Shown: positions 5,474-14,352 of the stretch, in pieces | Layout of the letters: each line of letters begins with the position of its first letter | How positions within the stretch are numbered: the stretch's first letter is position 1 | Source of the DNA: an uncultured Pseudomonadota bacterium | GTDB lineage: Bacteria > Pseudomonadota > Gammaproteobacteria > Burkholderiales > Usitatibacteraceae | Reading direction: 5' to 3' | Assembly: GCA_946885905.1 (NCBI GenBank) | Contig: CAMPHL010000009.1 | Location: 1-16,136, forward strand | Length of the DNA: 16,136 nucleotides | Position numbers and translations under genes: made by a program | Notes under the pieces: model-generated | What the model saw: the letters and a program-made list of their open reading frames with translations, nothing else | Databases searched by the model: none | Told to the model about the DNA's origin: nothing

Positions 5474-7063
5474 ATGGATTCCGCGGTTCTCGGCCGCATT
5501 CGGGGACCCTTCCCGAGAGCGGCATGGCCCCGGCTTGCCTTGCTGGCGGGCGTGCTGGCGCTCTACGTGCCGACGTTCGCCACCCTGGCAGGCGGCGCGT
5601 GGCGCGAGGATGAGCACGCGCACGGGCCGCTGATCCTGGCCGTCGCCGCGGCGCTTGCCTGGCGCGAACGCGCACGGCTGCGCGAGCTCCAGGGGGGAGA
5701 TACGGTGGCGGGCGCCGCGCTCGTCCTCGTGGGTGTCTTCTCCTGGCTTCTCGGGCGCACGCAGGGGCTGGTGCCGATCGAGGCCGGCTCGCTGCTCTTC
5801 GTCGCGACCGGCGCCACGCTCCTCGCGTGGGGCAGGCAGGGGTTGCGGGTCCTCGCGTTCCCGCTCGCTTTCCTGCTCTTCTATGTTCCCCTGCCCGGTT
5901 TCGTGCTGGAGGCCGCGACGTCTCCGCTCAAGGAGCTGGTCTCGGCAGCCGTGGCGGGCCTCCTGGAGCTCTTCGGCTACGCCGTCGAGCGCAGCGGCGT
6001 GGTGCTCGCCGTCGAGGGCCGCGAGATGCTGGTCGCGGACGCGTGCTCGGGACTCAACTCCATCGTGAGCCTCTTCGCGCTGGCACTCCTCTACGCGCAC
6101 CTGCGCGGCGCCTCGCGCGCCCGCACGCTGCTGCTGGTCGCCGCGATCGTCCCGATCGCCGTCGCCGCCAACATCCTGCGCGTACTGGCGCTGGTGCTCG
6201 TCACCGTCCACGTCGGCGCCGAATCGGCGCAAGGCTTCCTGCACGAGGCACTGGGGCTTTCCGTCTTCGTGGTCGCGCTGCTCATGCTCATCGGGCTGGA
6301 TCGCCTGGGCACGAAACACTCTCCCGCCTCCCACGCCTCGCCTCGCCCTTCGGGTTTGCCGCGCAGGCACGCCGAAGAGCGGGGCGCGGGGGCTGGAAAA
6401 GCAGCTCCATGGATCGTGGCAGCCGGGATGCTGGGAGCGGCGGTGGCGGCGCCCGCCTTGAAGCCCGTAGCCGATCCGAACGCCGTCTTCGACCTGGAAG
6501 CGGCGGTGCCGCAGTCGTTCGGCGGCTGGCGCATCGATCCGACCGTGGTGCCGGTCTCGCCCGCGGCCGACGTGCAGGAGAACCTGAACCGGCTCTATCG
6601 CCAGATCGTCGCGCGCACGTACGTGAACGAGGCGGGCGAGCGGATGATGCTCACGGTCGCGCACGGCGGCGACCAGAGCGACGCGCTGAAAGCGCACCGC
6701 CAGGAAGTCTGCTACCGCGCGCAGGGCTTCCAGGTGAGCGGCGTCGATCGCGGCGCGCTCGCGGCCGGCGGACACGACATCGACGTCACCCGTTTCCTCG
6801 CGGTTCGCGGGGATCGCTCCGAGCCGGTGACCTACTGGTTCACGATGGGCGACCGGGTGGTGCTCGGGCGCCTCGAGCGGCTGCGCGTGCAGCTCGCGCA
6901 CGGCCTGCGCGGCCGCGTTCCGGACGGCCTGCTCGTGCGCGTCTCGAGCATCGATGCGAATCCGGCGCACGCGCACGCAGCGCAGGCGTCCTTCGTGGGC
7001 GAGCTCGCCGCCGCCATTCCCCGCCAATACACCGCGCGCCTCATGGGCGCCGCGCTCTCCTGA
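5474..7063 (+). CDS. xrtB-epsI: exosortase (B-type likely) fused to EpsI
   Basis: One ORF of 529 residues. Residues 1-275 are a multi-spanning membrane exosortase with the catalytic triad visible: Cys191 (ADACSGLNS), Arg236 (NILRVLAL) and His257 (FLHEALGL). A polar linker (about 279-311) is encoded largely by a palindrome at 6339-6386. Residues from about 312 on are an EpsI-type domain: one membrane segment (PWIVAAGMLGAAVAAPAL) and a soluble part with PQSFGGWRID, HRQEVCYRAQGFQV and TYWFTMGDRVV. The exosortase cleaves PEP-CTERM proteins and probably transfers them to an acceptor; EpsI is a partner needed for EPS. In B-type loci the two are usually adjacent separate genes. The B subtype rests on gene context, not on a diagnostic residue. 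Confidence 0.88.
   Translation: MDSAVLGRIRGPFPRAAWPRLALLAGVLALYVPTFATLAGGAWREDEHAHGPLILAVAAALAWRERARLRELQGGDTVAGAALVLVGVFSWLLGRTQGLVPIEAGSLLFVATGATLLAWGRQGLRVLAFPLAFLLFYVPLPGFVLEAATSPLKELVSAAVAGLLELFGYAVERSGVVLAVEGREMLVADACSGLNSIVSLFALALLYAHLRGASRARTLLLVAAIVPIAVAANILRVLALVLVTVHVGAESAQGFLHEALGLSVFVVALLMLIGLDRLGTKHSPASHASPRPSGLPRRHAEERGAGAGKAAPWIVAAGMLGAAVAAPALKPVADPNAVFDLEAAVPQSFGGWRIDPTVVPVSPAADVQENLNRLYRQIVARTYVNEAGERMMLTVAHGGDQSDALKAHRQEVCYRAQGFQVSGVDRGALAAGGHDIDVTRFLAVRGDRSEPVTYWFTMGDRVVLGRLERLRVQLAHGLRGRVPDGLLVRVSSIDANPAHAHAAQASFVGELAAAIPRQYTARLMGAALS
6339..6386. repeat. long palindrome (REP-like) inside the exosortase-EpsI linker
   Basis: The arm at 6339-6353 (CGCCTCGCCCTTCGG) pairs with 6372-6386 (CCGAAGAGCGGGGCG) over 15 positions with one mismatch and one G-T wobble. 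Inside the 18-base loop a second stem, TGCC (6357-6360) with GGCA (6366-6369), closes a 5-base loop. The element lies exactly where the exosortase domain ends and EpsI begins, and it encodes only low-complexity linker. Its form resembles REP/REPIN-type intergenic palindromes; whether it is repeated elsewhere in the genome cannot be seen here. Confidence 0.5.
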
Positions 7064-7065
7064 CC

Positions 7066-8565
7066 ATGGCCGCCGTCGCCCCCCGCATTTCGTTCCGGCC
7101 CCGCGAAACCGGCTGGCGCCGCATCCCCGAGGCCATCGGCCCGCGCACGCGGCAATGGTTCGCGATCGCCGGCCTCGCCATCGTGGGCGCCATCGCCGGT
7201 GTGGCCATCGCCGTGGGCGGCCTCGCGGCCCTCATCAGCCTGCTTGCGCTGCTCGCGTGCGCCGCCTGCCTCTACGATTTCCGCGCCGGCGTCGCGATCA
7301 TGATCATGGTGATGCCGATCTCGCAGAGCTACGCGTTCCCGCACGCGATGTTCGGCCTCACGGGCCTGAACCCGCTGAACCTCCTCATCCTCGCCACGCT
7401 GGCCTCCTACGTCATGCGCACAGCGGCGGAGAAGGGCGCGATCCTGGGGTTCCTGCCGCGCCACGTAGGCTGGCTCCTGGTCGCGCCCATGGCGATGGGC
7501 GCCTTCCTCGGCATGGACGACGTGGGCCGGATCCCGCAGATGTTCCGCGACTCCGAGACGATCTTCTTCAGCGACGCGTTCGGCTACTGGCGCGACATGT
7601 TCGGCAAGCCCATGACGTTCGTCGCGTACGCGCTGCTGGTCGCGGCCGCCGTGCACCACAGCGGCAAGCCCGAGCGCTTCACCACGCCGATGCTGATCTC
7701 GGTGGTGGTGATGGCGCTGCTCCCCGTGGTCTACGTGGCGATCTCGGGCGTCACCATCTCGCAGCTCTCCGGCACGTACTGGCGCATGTTCTTCTCGCCG
7801 TTGGGGATGCACGCGAACGACCTCGGCCGCCTCTATGCGTGCGCCTACGCGCTGCTGCTCTTCATCTGGGACCGCACCGGCAACCTGGCGCTCAAGACCA
7901 CGCTCTTCTTCGCCATGGGCCTGGTGGTGCTGGCGCTGCTCTTCACGTTCTCGCGCGGCGCCTTCTTCGGCTTCATCCTGGTGAACCTCATCTACCTCTT
8001 CTCGCGCCGGCACCTGAAGACGCTGGTGCTCGCCGCGTTCGCCATCCCGCTGGGCCTGTACTTCACCCCGGGCGCGGTGTGGGACCGCATGACGATGGGC
8101 TTCGGCAGCGGCCTGAACGCCATCAGCGCGGGGCGCGTGGGCGAGATCTGGACGCCGCTCGCGCCGACGTTCATGGACAGCCCCATCTGGGGCAAGGGCC
8201 TGGGCTCGATCATGTGGTCGCGCCCGATGATCGACGGCCTGCTGCTGCAGGTGGGCCACCCGCACAACGCCTACCTCGAGGCCTTCATGGACATGGGCGT
8301 GATCGGGCTCGTGCTGCTGGTCTCGTTCTGGATCTTCGTCTGGCGCGGGTTCCGCAGGTACGGTCGCGACCAGCGCCTGTCCTCCGAGCTGCAGGGCTTC
8401 TTCGAGGGCGCCGCCGCGGCGCTGGCCGCATTCCTCGTGGCCGGCATCGCGGGCAGCAGCCTCACGCCCGCCCCCGAGCAGGCGTTCCTCTGGCTCATGG
8501 TGGGAATGCTCTACGGCATCCAACGAAAACTGGGCGACCGGCCTGGCGCCGGCAAGGAAGGCTAA
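7066..8565 (+). CDS. O-antigen ligase/polymerase-like membrane protein (Wzy/WaaL type)
   Basis: Protein of 499 residues, almost wholly hydrophobic with about 10-12 predicted membrane segments, starting 2 bp after the stop of the exosortase gene. The O-antigen-ligase-type region includes LLFTFSRGAFFGFIL (the SRG motif before a large loop) and GHPHNAYLEAFMDMGVIGL (the HN.YL motif), with a long periplasmic loop between them. In an EPS locus without LPS-core genes it most likely acts as the polymerase that joins repeat units on the periplasmic face of the inner membrane, though ligase activity cannot be excluded from sequence alone. No other polymerase candidate is in the window, which supports the assignment. 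Followed by the amidotransferase gene after 5 bp. Confidence 0.85.
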   Translation: MAAVAPRISFRPRETGWRRIPEAIGPRTRQWFAIAGLAIVGAIAGVAIAVGGLAALISLLALLACAACLYDFRAGVAIMIMVMPISQSYAFPHAMFGLTGLNPLNLLILATLASYVMRTAAEKGAILGFLPRHVGWLLVAPMAMGAFLGMDDVGRIPQMFRDSETIFFSDAFGYWRDMFGKPMTFVAYALLVAAAVHHSGKPERFTTPMLISVVVMALLPVVYVAISGVTISQLSGTYWRMFFSPLGMHANDLGRLYACAYALLLFIWDRTGNLALKTTLFFAMGLVVLALLFTFSRGAFFGFILVNLIYLFSRRHLKTLVLAAFAIPLGLYFTPGAVWDRMTMGFGSGLNAISAGRVGEIWTPLAPTFMDSPIWGKGLGSIMWSRPMIDGLLLQVGHPHNAYLEAFMDMGVIGLVLLVSFWIFVWRGFRRYGRDQRLSSELQGFFEGAAAALAAFLVAGIAGSSLTPAPEQAFLWLMVGMLYGIQRKLGDRPGAGKEG

Positions 8566-8570
8566 GGCGC

Positions 8571-10571
8571 ATGTGCGGGATCACGGGATACTGGGTGCGG
8601 CGCGGCGACGCCACGCCCTGGCTCGACGACCTGGCGGCATCGGTGGACACGCTGCGCCGGCGAGGGCCCGACGACAGCGGCGTCTGGGTGAGGCCCGGCG
8701 CGCGCGTGGCACTCGGGCACACGCGACTGTCGATCCTGGACCTCTCGCACCTGGGCCACCAGCCGATGCGCACACCGGACGGCGCGCTCACGATGGTGTT
8801 CAACGGCGAGGTCTACAACTTCGCCCAGGTGCGCGCCGAGCTCGAATCGCTCGGCCACGCTTTCCGCAGCAGCGGCGACTCCGAGGTGGTCCTCGCGGCC
8901 CTCGCGCAGTGGGGCGTAGCCGCCGTGGATCGCTTCGCCGGCATGTTCGCGATCGCGCTCTGGAACGAGCGCGAGCGGCGGCTGCTCCTCATCCGCGACC
9001 GCATGGGCGTCAAGCCCCTCTACTACGCGTGGAACGGCCAGCAGTTCTGGTTCGGCTCGGAGCTGAAGGCGCTGCGCGCCTTCGAGGCGTGGAAGCCCGA
9101 CATCGACCACGACGCGATGGGCGAGTACCTGCAATACGGCTACGTTTCCGCGCCGCGCTCCATCTACAAGGACGTGAGGAAGGTGCCTCCGGGGCACTGG
9201 CTGGAGCTGGGCGAGGTAGGCGAGCCGGCGGTGCGCAGGTACTGGTCGCCTTTCGAACAGCGCGCGACCCTCGAGGGAACCGAGGAGGAGCTCGAACGCG
9301 AGCTCGAGGCGCGGTTGATCGACGCGTTCCGCCTGCGCATGGTCTCGGACGTGCCGGTGGGAGTGTTCCTTTCGGGCGGCGTCGACTCGACGGCGGTGGC
9401 GGCGATCCTCCAACGCTACGGCGGCTCGAAGGTCCACACCTTCACCATCGGCTTCCACGACGCGCGCTTCGACGAGGCGGTGCACGCGCGCCAGGTCGCC
9501 GCGCACCTGGGCACGCACCACACCGAGCAGACCGTCACCGCGGCCGACATGGACGAGGTCCTGCCCGAATGGGCGAACCTCTTCGACGAGCCCTTCGGCG
9601 ATTCCTCGGGCATACCGACCTACCTCGTGTCGCGGCTTGCCCGCCAGCACGTGAAGGTCGCGCTCTCGGCCGATGGCGGCGACGAGCTGTTCAACGGCTA
9701 CCACTACTACGGCGTCGTGGCCGAGCGCGAGCAGAAGATGGCGCGGCTGCCGCAGGCCGCGCGCTCGGCGTTCTCGTATTCGCTGGGCCTGCTCGATGCG
9801 AAGGGCCTGCGCGCGGCGGCGAGCCGCGTGCCGATCCCGGCGGGGTTACGCCACGCCGCGCGCCGCAACGTGATCGAGCGCCTCGAGAAGCTGCGCGTCA
9901 TGCTGCCGGCGGTCGACCACGCGACGGTCTACGACCTCGCGATGTCGTCCTGGACGCCCTGGGAGGTCGCGCGCCTGCTGGGCTCCGCCCCCGCCCCGCG
10001 CGAGGCGGTGAGATGCCCGGCGAACAACTTCGCCGAGCGCATGGCGTACACCGACATGCGCTATTACCTCCCCGACGACATCCTCGTGAAAGTCGACCGC
10101 ACGACGATGGCCACGGGCCTGGAGGGCCGCGAGCCGTTCCTCGACCATCGCCTGGTCGAGTTCGCGCTTCGCCTGCCGCTCGGGCTTCGCCGCGGCGCGC
10201 TGGGTCCGAAGCACCTGCTGCGCAAGGTCCTCTACAAGCACGTGCCGCGCTCGCTCGTCGAGCGCCCCAAGCAGGGCTTCGGCATCCCGCTCGCGGCGTG
10301 GCTGCGCCACGAGCTGGCGCACCTCATCCCGATGTACCTCGAGCCCGGGCGCATCCGCGACGGCGGCCTCTTCGACCCGGAAATGGTCGCGCGCGCGGTG
10401 CGCAACTTCCGCGAGGGCGGAACGGCGAACGACCGGCTCGACGTCCAGCGGCTCTGGTACCTGCTCGCCTTCGAGCTCTGGCGCGAGCGCTGGCTCGGCC
10501 GCCGGCAGCCCCGCAAGCCCCGCCTCATGCCCTCCACCGGAGACCTCCATGCGCGTCTTGCTGGCGATTAG
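8571..10571 (+). CDS. asparagine-synthase-type amidotransferase (glutamine-hydrolysing)
   Basis: Protein of 666 residues. The N-terminus MCGITGYW supplies Cys2, the nucleophile of the class II glutaminase domain, with RRRGPDDSG and FNGEVYNF further on (domain to about residue 210). The synthetase domain has the ATP pyrophosphatase loop SGGVDST at about 268-274, then ALSADGGDELFNGYHYY and MATGLEGREPFLDHRLVEFA. In polysaccharide loci these proteins are thought to amidate a sugar carboxylate, as proposed for WbpS in Pseudomonas O-antigen synthesis, rather than to make free asparagine. Which sugar is modified here is inference. PEP-CTERM loci commonly carry such a gene. Ribosome site AAGGAAGG upstream; the 3' end overlaps the next gene by 23 bp. 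Confidence 0.88.
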   Translation: MCGITGYWVRRGDATPWLDDLAASVDTLRRRGPDDSGVWVRPGARVALGHTRLSILDLSHLGHQPMRTPDGALTMVFNGEVYNFAQVRAELESLGHAFRSSGDSEVVLAALAQWGVAAVDRFAGMFAIALWNERERRLLLIRDRMGVKPLYYAWNGQQFWFGSELKALRAFEAWKPDIDHDAMGEYLQYGYVSAPRSIYKDVRKVPPGHWLELGEVGEPAVRRYWSPFEQRATLEGTEEELERELEARLIDAFRLRMVSDVPVGVFLSGGVDSTAVAAILQRYGGSKVHTFTIGFHDARFDEAVHARQVAAHLGTHHTEQTVTAADMDEVLPEWANLFDEPFGDSSGIPTYLVSRLARQHVKVALSADGGDELFNGYHYYGVVAEREQKMARLPQAARSAFSYSLGLLDAKGLRAAASRVPIPAGLRHAARRNVIERLEKLRVMLPAVDHATVYDLAMSSWTPWEVARLLGSAPAPREAVRCPANNFAERMAYTDMRYYLPDDILVKVDRTTMATGLEGREPFLDHRLVEFALRLPLGLRRGALGPKHLLRKVLYKHVPRSLVERPKQGFGIPLAAWLRHELAHLIPMYLEPGRIRDGGLFDPEMVARAVRNFREGGTANDRLDVQRLWYLLAFELWRERWLGRRQPRKPRLMPSTGDLHARLAGD

Positions 10572-11688
10572 CGATCTCGCGCTGCACGGGGCGCAGAAGC
10601 AGGTGGTCGAGCTCGCGCGCGAGCTCGACCGCATCGGCCACGCGGTCGTGGTCTACACGCTGAACGACGATGCGCCGCGCGCGGCCGAGCTGGCGGGCAG
10701 CGGCGTGGAGGTCGTGATCGACCAGAAGCGCTCGCGGCTCGATTTCGCGGTGCTGGCGCGGCTGCGCCGCAAGATCCGCGCGTTCCGCGCCGAGATCGTG
10801 CACGGCTTCCTCTACGACGCGGACATCTACGTGCGCCTGGCGGCCATGGGCACCGGGGCCGTGGTGCTCAACTCGGAGCGCAGCGACAACTACACGCTCT
10901 CGCCCATCCAGCGGCTGGCCCATTTCGCGACGCTCCCGCTGGTGGACGGCGTGGTGGCCAACTCCAGCTCCGGCAGCCGCTTCGCGCAGCGCTACCTGCG
11001 CTACGCCAAGGACAAGATGCACGTCGTGTGGAACGGCCTGCGCGTGGAGGAGCTGCAGCGCAAGGCGCTCTCCGCCGCCGACTACCGCACCGAGTTCTTC
11101 GGGCGGCGCGACGTGAAGGTCGCCTGCATGGTGGGCCACATCAAGCCGGCGAAGGACTACCCGCTCGCGCTCGAGGTGGCGGCCCGGCTCGTGCGCTCGG
11201 CGCCCGATTGGCGCGTGCTCTTCCTGGGCGAAGCGCTCTCGCACGCGGGCGACTACAGCGCCGGCCGCGACTCGGATACCAGCGGCTACAAGCGCGCCGT
11301 CATGCAGCAGTACCAGGCCCTGGGCCTGGACGAGTCGCGCGTCAGGTTCGCGGGCGTGCGCTCCGACGTGCCCGCGATCCTCGCGCAATGCGACGTGCAG
11401 TTCATGACCTCGCGATGGGAGGGCTTCCCCAACGTCGTGCTGGAGGGCATGACGCTGGGCGTCCCGGTCGTGAGCACCGATTACTCCGACATTCGCCTGA
11501 TCCTGCCGCGAGCCTCGCAGGTGGTCGCCAGCCGCGACCCGGGAGAGCTCGCAGCGGCGGTCCTGGCGGCGCACGCGGACCGCGACGCCATCGTCGCGGA
11601 ACAGAAGCGCTGGGTGCACGAGCACGCCAGCATCGAACGGGCGGCGCGCCGCCTCGAGGGAGTCTATGAACACCACCTACGCGCCTGA
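10549..11688 (+). CDS. glycosyltransferase, GT4-like
   Basis: Protein of 379 residues with a GT-B layout: N-terminal Rossmann-like half beginning MRVLLAISDLALHGAQKQVVELARELDRIGH, and a C-terminal nucleotide-sugar half with ACMVGHIKPAKDYPLALEVA, VRFAGVRSDVPAILAQCDV and SRWEGFPNVVLEGMTLGVPVV. The last contains the E-x7-E motif of retaining GT4 enzymes. It presumably adds one sugar of the EPS repeat unit at the cytoplasmic membrane face; donor and linkage cannot be read from the sequence. The start is supported by GGAGA (10539-10543) within the end of the amidotransferase gene. It overlaps the preceding and following genes by 23 bp each, which points to coupled translation. Confidence 0.9.
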   Translation: MRVLLAISDLALHGAQKQVVELARELDRIGHAVVVYTLNDDAPRAAELAGSGVEVVIDQKRSRLDFAVLARLRRKIRAFRAEIVHGFLYDADIYVRLAAMGTGAVVLNSERSDNYTLSPIQRLAHFATLPLVDGVVANSSSGSRFAQRYLRYAKDKMHVVWNGLRVEELQRKALSAADYRTEFFGRRDVKVACMVGHIKPAKDYPLALEVAARLVRSAPDWRVLFLGEALSHAGDYSAGRDSDTSGYKRAVMQQYQALGLDESRVRFAGVRSDVPAILAQCDVQFMTSRWEGFPNVVLEGMTLGVPVVSTDYSDIRLILPRASQVVASRDPGELAAAVLAAHADRDAIVAEQKRWVHEHASIERAARRLEGVYEHHLRA

Positions 11689-12853
11689 GGCCGTGGCCTT
11701 CGGGCAGGACACGCCGCGGCCGCCCAAGCCGCGCGTGTGCTTTCTCGCGCCGACCACCTGGCCGCTCATCTCGGGCTCGAAGGACATCCCGGTGATCGGC
11801 GGGGCGGAGCTGCAGCAGTCGGTGATCGCCCCCGAGCTCGCGCGCCGCGGCTTCGACGTGTCGATGATCTCGATGGACTTCGGCCAGGAAGAGGGCTCGG
11901 TCATCAAGGGCGTGCGGATGCTCAAGATGCACACGCCCGACGAGGGACTGCCGGTCGTCCGGTTCATCCACCCGCGCTTCACCTCGCTCTGGCGCGCGCT
12001 CAAGCGCGCGGACGCGGACGTGTACTACCACCGCACGGCGGCCGCGCAGACCGGCTTCATGGCGGCCTTCTGCCGCGCCCACGGGCGACGCGCCATCTAC
12101 GGCGGCGCATCGGACGTGGACTTCGTGCCGGGCCGGCAGGACATCAAGTTCGCCCGCGACCGCATGCTCTTCGAGTACGGGCTGCGGCACGTCGACGAGG
12201 TGTTCGCGCAGAACCCGTTCCAGTTGGAGGCCGCGCGCGAGAACTACGGCCGCGAGGCGGTCCTCATCCCGAATTGCTTCGAGCCCACTGCCGGCGCGCG
12301 CAACGATCCCCGCGGCTACGTGCTCTGGGTGGCGACCGTGCGGCCCTCCAAGCGCCCCGACATCCTCGCCGAGCTCGCGCGGCGCATGCCGCAGCACCGC
12401 TTCGTGATGGTGGGCGGCCACGACTCCGATCCGAAAGGCAAGGCCTTCGCCCGGTCCGCGCGCGAGGCGATGGCGGCGCTTCCGAACACCCAGGTGCACG
12501 GCTTCGTGCCGTTCGCGGAGGCCGACCGCCTCTTCGACGGCGCGCGCCTGGTGATCAACACCTCCGAGTACGAGGGCTTTCCCAACACGTTCCTGCAGGC
12601 GTGGTCGCGCGGCATTCCCACGGTGGGCTTCATCGACACGGGCTCGCGCATCGGCGGGCAGAGGGTCTACGACTATGTGCGGGACGTGGACCAGGCCACG
12701 GTGGCGATCCGGCGGCTGATGGAGGACGACGGCGCCTGGGAAGCCGCTTCGCGCCGCGTCTTCGGGCACTTCCAGCAGCGCCATTCGGTCGAGGCCGTGG
12801 CCTCGATGTACGAGAACGAGATCCTGCGCCTGGCCGCGCGGAAGGCGGCATGA
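11666..12853 (+). CDS. glycosyltransferase, GT4-like
   Basis: Protein of 395 residues. The N-terminal half has [17 protein letters not shown] and [24 protein letters not shown], the acceptor-side Rossmann fold start of many GT4 enzymes. The C-terminal half has [44 protein letters not shown] and [22 protein letters not shown]. The first Glu of the E-x7-E motif is present, but the second position reads Gln (EGFPNTFLQ), a difference from the preceding transferase. It probably adds another sugar of the repeat unit. The ribosome site GAGGGAG lies only 3 bases from the ATG. It ends in an ATGA overlap with the flippase gene. Confidence 0.88.
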   Translation: MNTTYAPEAVAFGQDTPRPPKPRVCFLAPTTWPLISGSKDIPVIGGAELQQSVIAPELARRGFDVSMISMDFGQEEGSVIKGVRMLKMHTPDEGLPVVRFIHPRFTSLWRALKRADADVYYHRTAAAQTGFMAAFCRAHGRRAIYGGASDVDFVPGRQDIKFARDRMLFEYGLRHVDEVFAQNPFQLEAARENYGREAVLIPNCFEPTAGARNDPRGYVLWVATVRPSKRPDILAELARRMPQHRFVMVGGHDSDPKGKAFARSAREAMAALPNTQVHGFVPFAEADRLFDGARLVINTSEYEGFPNTFLQAWSRGIPTVGFIDTGSRIGGQRVYDYVRDVDQATVAIRRLMEDDGAWEAASRRVFGHFQQRHSVEAVASMYENEILRLAARKAA

Positions 12854-14352
12854 GCGCGATTCCCGCCAGCCTCGAGCGGCGCGCGCTTTCGCTCGGCACC
12901 GCCAATGCGATCGACTACGCGCTGCAGTTCCTGCTGCCCGTCGTGCTCACGCGCACGCTCGACGCCCAGGCCTTCGGCGAATACCGGCTGCTCTGGCTCG
13001 CGCTCGCGGCGCTCATGATGGTCACGCCGATGTGCATGGCGCCCGCGCTGTACTACTTCCTGCCGCGCTCGGACCGGCCGACGCAGCGCATCTACCTCAA
13101 CCAGACGCTGGTCTTCCTCGTGTTCGCGGGCCTGGTCTCGGCCTGGGCGATCTCGATGTGGAACCCGTTCCTGCCGGGCAAGCTCGAGGGCCTGAACGAG
13201 CACCACGCCATCGTGGTGCCGCTCTTCGCGCTGGCGTGGATCTTCTCCATGGCGCTCGACGTGATCCCGACCGCCGACGAGCGCATCGGCTGGCAGGCGA
13301 GGGCGATCGTGGCGCTTTCGGCCACGCGCGCGATAGGCCTTTCCCTGGTGGCGGTCTACACCCGAGAGCTCGAGCCCGTGCTCTGGGCCCTGGTCTGCTT
13401 CGCGCTCGTCAAGGCGGGGCTGCTCCTCTGGTACGTGCACCGGCACCACGGCTTCGCGATGCCGCTCGCGCGCCGCGACACGTTCAAGGCACAGGTGAAG
13501 CAGGCCGCGCCCTTCGCGCTCTCGGGGTTCCTGCACGGCATGCGCGCACAGGGCGACCAGTGGATCGCGGCGGCGATGTTCACGGTGACGCAGTTCGCCT
13601 CGTTCTCGGTGGCCGCGGTGCTGGCACCCCTGGTGCAGATCTTCCGGCAGTCGGTGAACAACGTCTTCCTGCCCAGCATGAGCCGGATGCAGGCCGCAGG
13701 CGACCACCCCGCGATGCTGGCACTCAACAGCCGCGCCAACTGCATGGTGGCGCTGATGGTGTACCCGCTGCTCGCCTTCGCCTTCGTGTTCGCCGAGCAG
13801 ATCGTGGCGCTGGTCTACACGAAGACGTACCTGGATGCCGCGCCCGTGATGCGCGTCTACGCGGTCGGGCTGGTGGCGTTCGTGGTGGAGCTGGTGAGCC
13901 TGCTCTTCGTGCTGGGGCAGGGCGGCTTCGCTGCGCGCGTGAACGGGTTGGTCCTCGGGATCGCCTTGCCGCTGTCTTTCCTCGGGGCCACGAAGATCGG
14001 CCTTACCGGCGCGGCGGTGGGCAGCGTGACCGCCCTCTACGCCGAACGGATGCTCTCGCTCCAGCGCGTTTCACGCCTCACCAACACGCCGCTTTCCAAG
14101 CTGCAGGACTGGAAGACCCTGGCAGGGCTGCTCGCCGCCGCCGCGCTCGCCGCCGCTGTAGCGGGGCTCATCGTGGCATGGTCCGGCTGGACCACCCTCC
14201 CGGCGCTCATCGCGGGCGGCGCCATCATGGCCGCTGCCTACCCTGTCTGCTTGCACCTCACGGGCCAATGGCAGGAGCTCGTGGGATTCATCGAAGCGCT
14301 GCGCGGCCGCCGCACCGGCCCGGCCGCCCCGAACGACAGGATAGATCCATGA
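12850..14352 (+). CDS. Wzx-type lipid-linked oligosaccharide flippase (MOP superfamily)
   Basis: Protein of 500 residues, hydrophobic throughout with about 12-14 membrane segments. It begins [20 protein letters not shown] followed by [20 protein letters not shown], the typical first helix and the R.LG..FGEY-like segment of polysaccharide flippases. Later segments [25 protein letters not shown] and [17 protein letters not shown] also fit the family. It should move undecaprenyl-linked repeat units across the inner membrane for the polymerase at 7066. The start codon overlaps the stop of the upstream transferase (ATGA) and its own stop overlaps the start of the epimerase in the same way. Confidence 0.88.
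   Translation: MSAIPASLERRALSLGTANAIDYALQFLLPVVLTRTLDAQAFGEYRLLWLALAALMMVTPMCMAPALYYFLPRSDRPTQRIYLNQTLVFLVFAGLVSAWAISMWNPFLPGKLEGLNEHHAIVVPLFALAWIFSMALDVIPTADERIGWQARAIVALSATRAIGLSLVAVYTRELEPVLWALVCFALVKAGLLLWYVHRHHGFAMPLARRDTFKAQVKQAAPFALSGFLHGMRAQGDQWIAAAMFTVTQFASFSVAAVLAPLVQIFRQSVNNVFLPSMSRMQAAGDHPAMLALNSRANCMVALMVYPLLAFAFVFAEQIVALVYTKTYLDAAPVMRVYAVGLVAFVVELVSLLFVLGQGGFAARVNGLVLGIALPLSFLGATKIGLTGAAVGSVTALYAERMLSLQRVSRLTNTPLSKLQDWKTLAGLLAAAALAAAVAGLIVAWSGWTTLPALIAGGAIMAAAYPVCLHLTGQWQELVGFIEALRGRRTGPAAPNDRIDP

Noticed and set aside
4214..7027. Long open frame on the minus strand (about 937 codons), with similar long minus-strand frames at 6832-8523 and 14238-15752
   Set aside because: They lie antisense to clearly recognisable genes, have Arg/His/Ala/Gly-rich translations without domains, and are expected shadows in very G+C-rich DNA.
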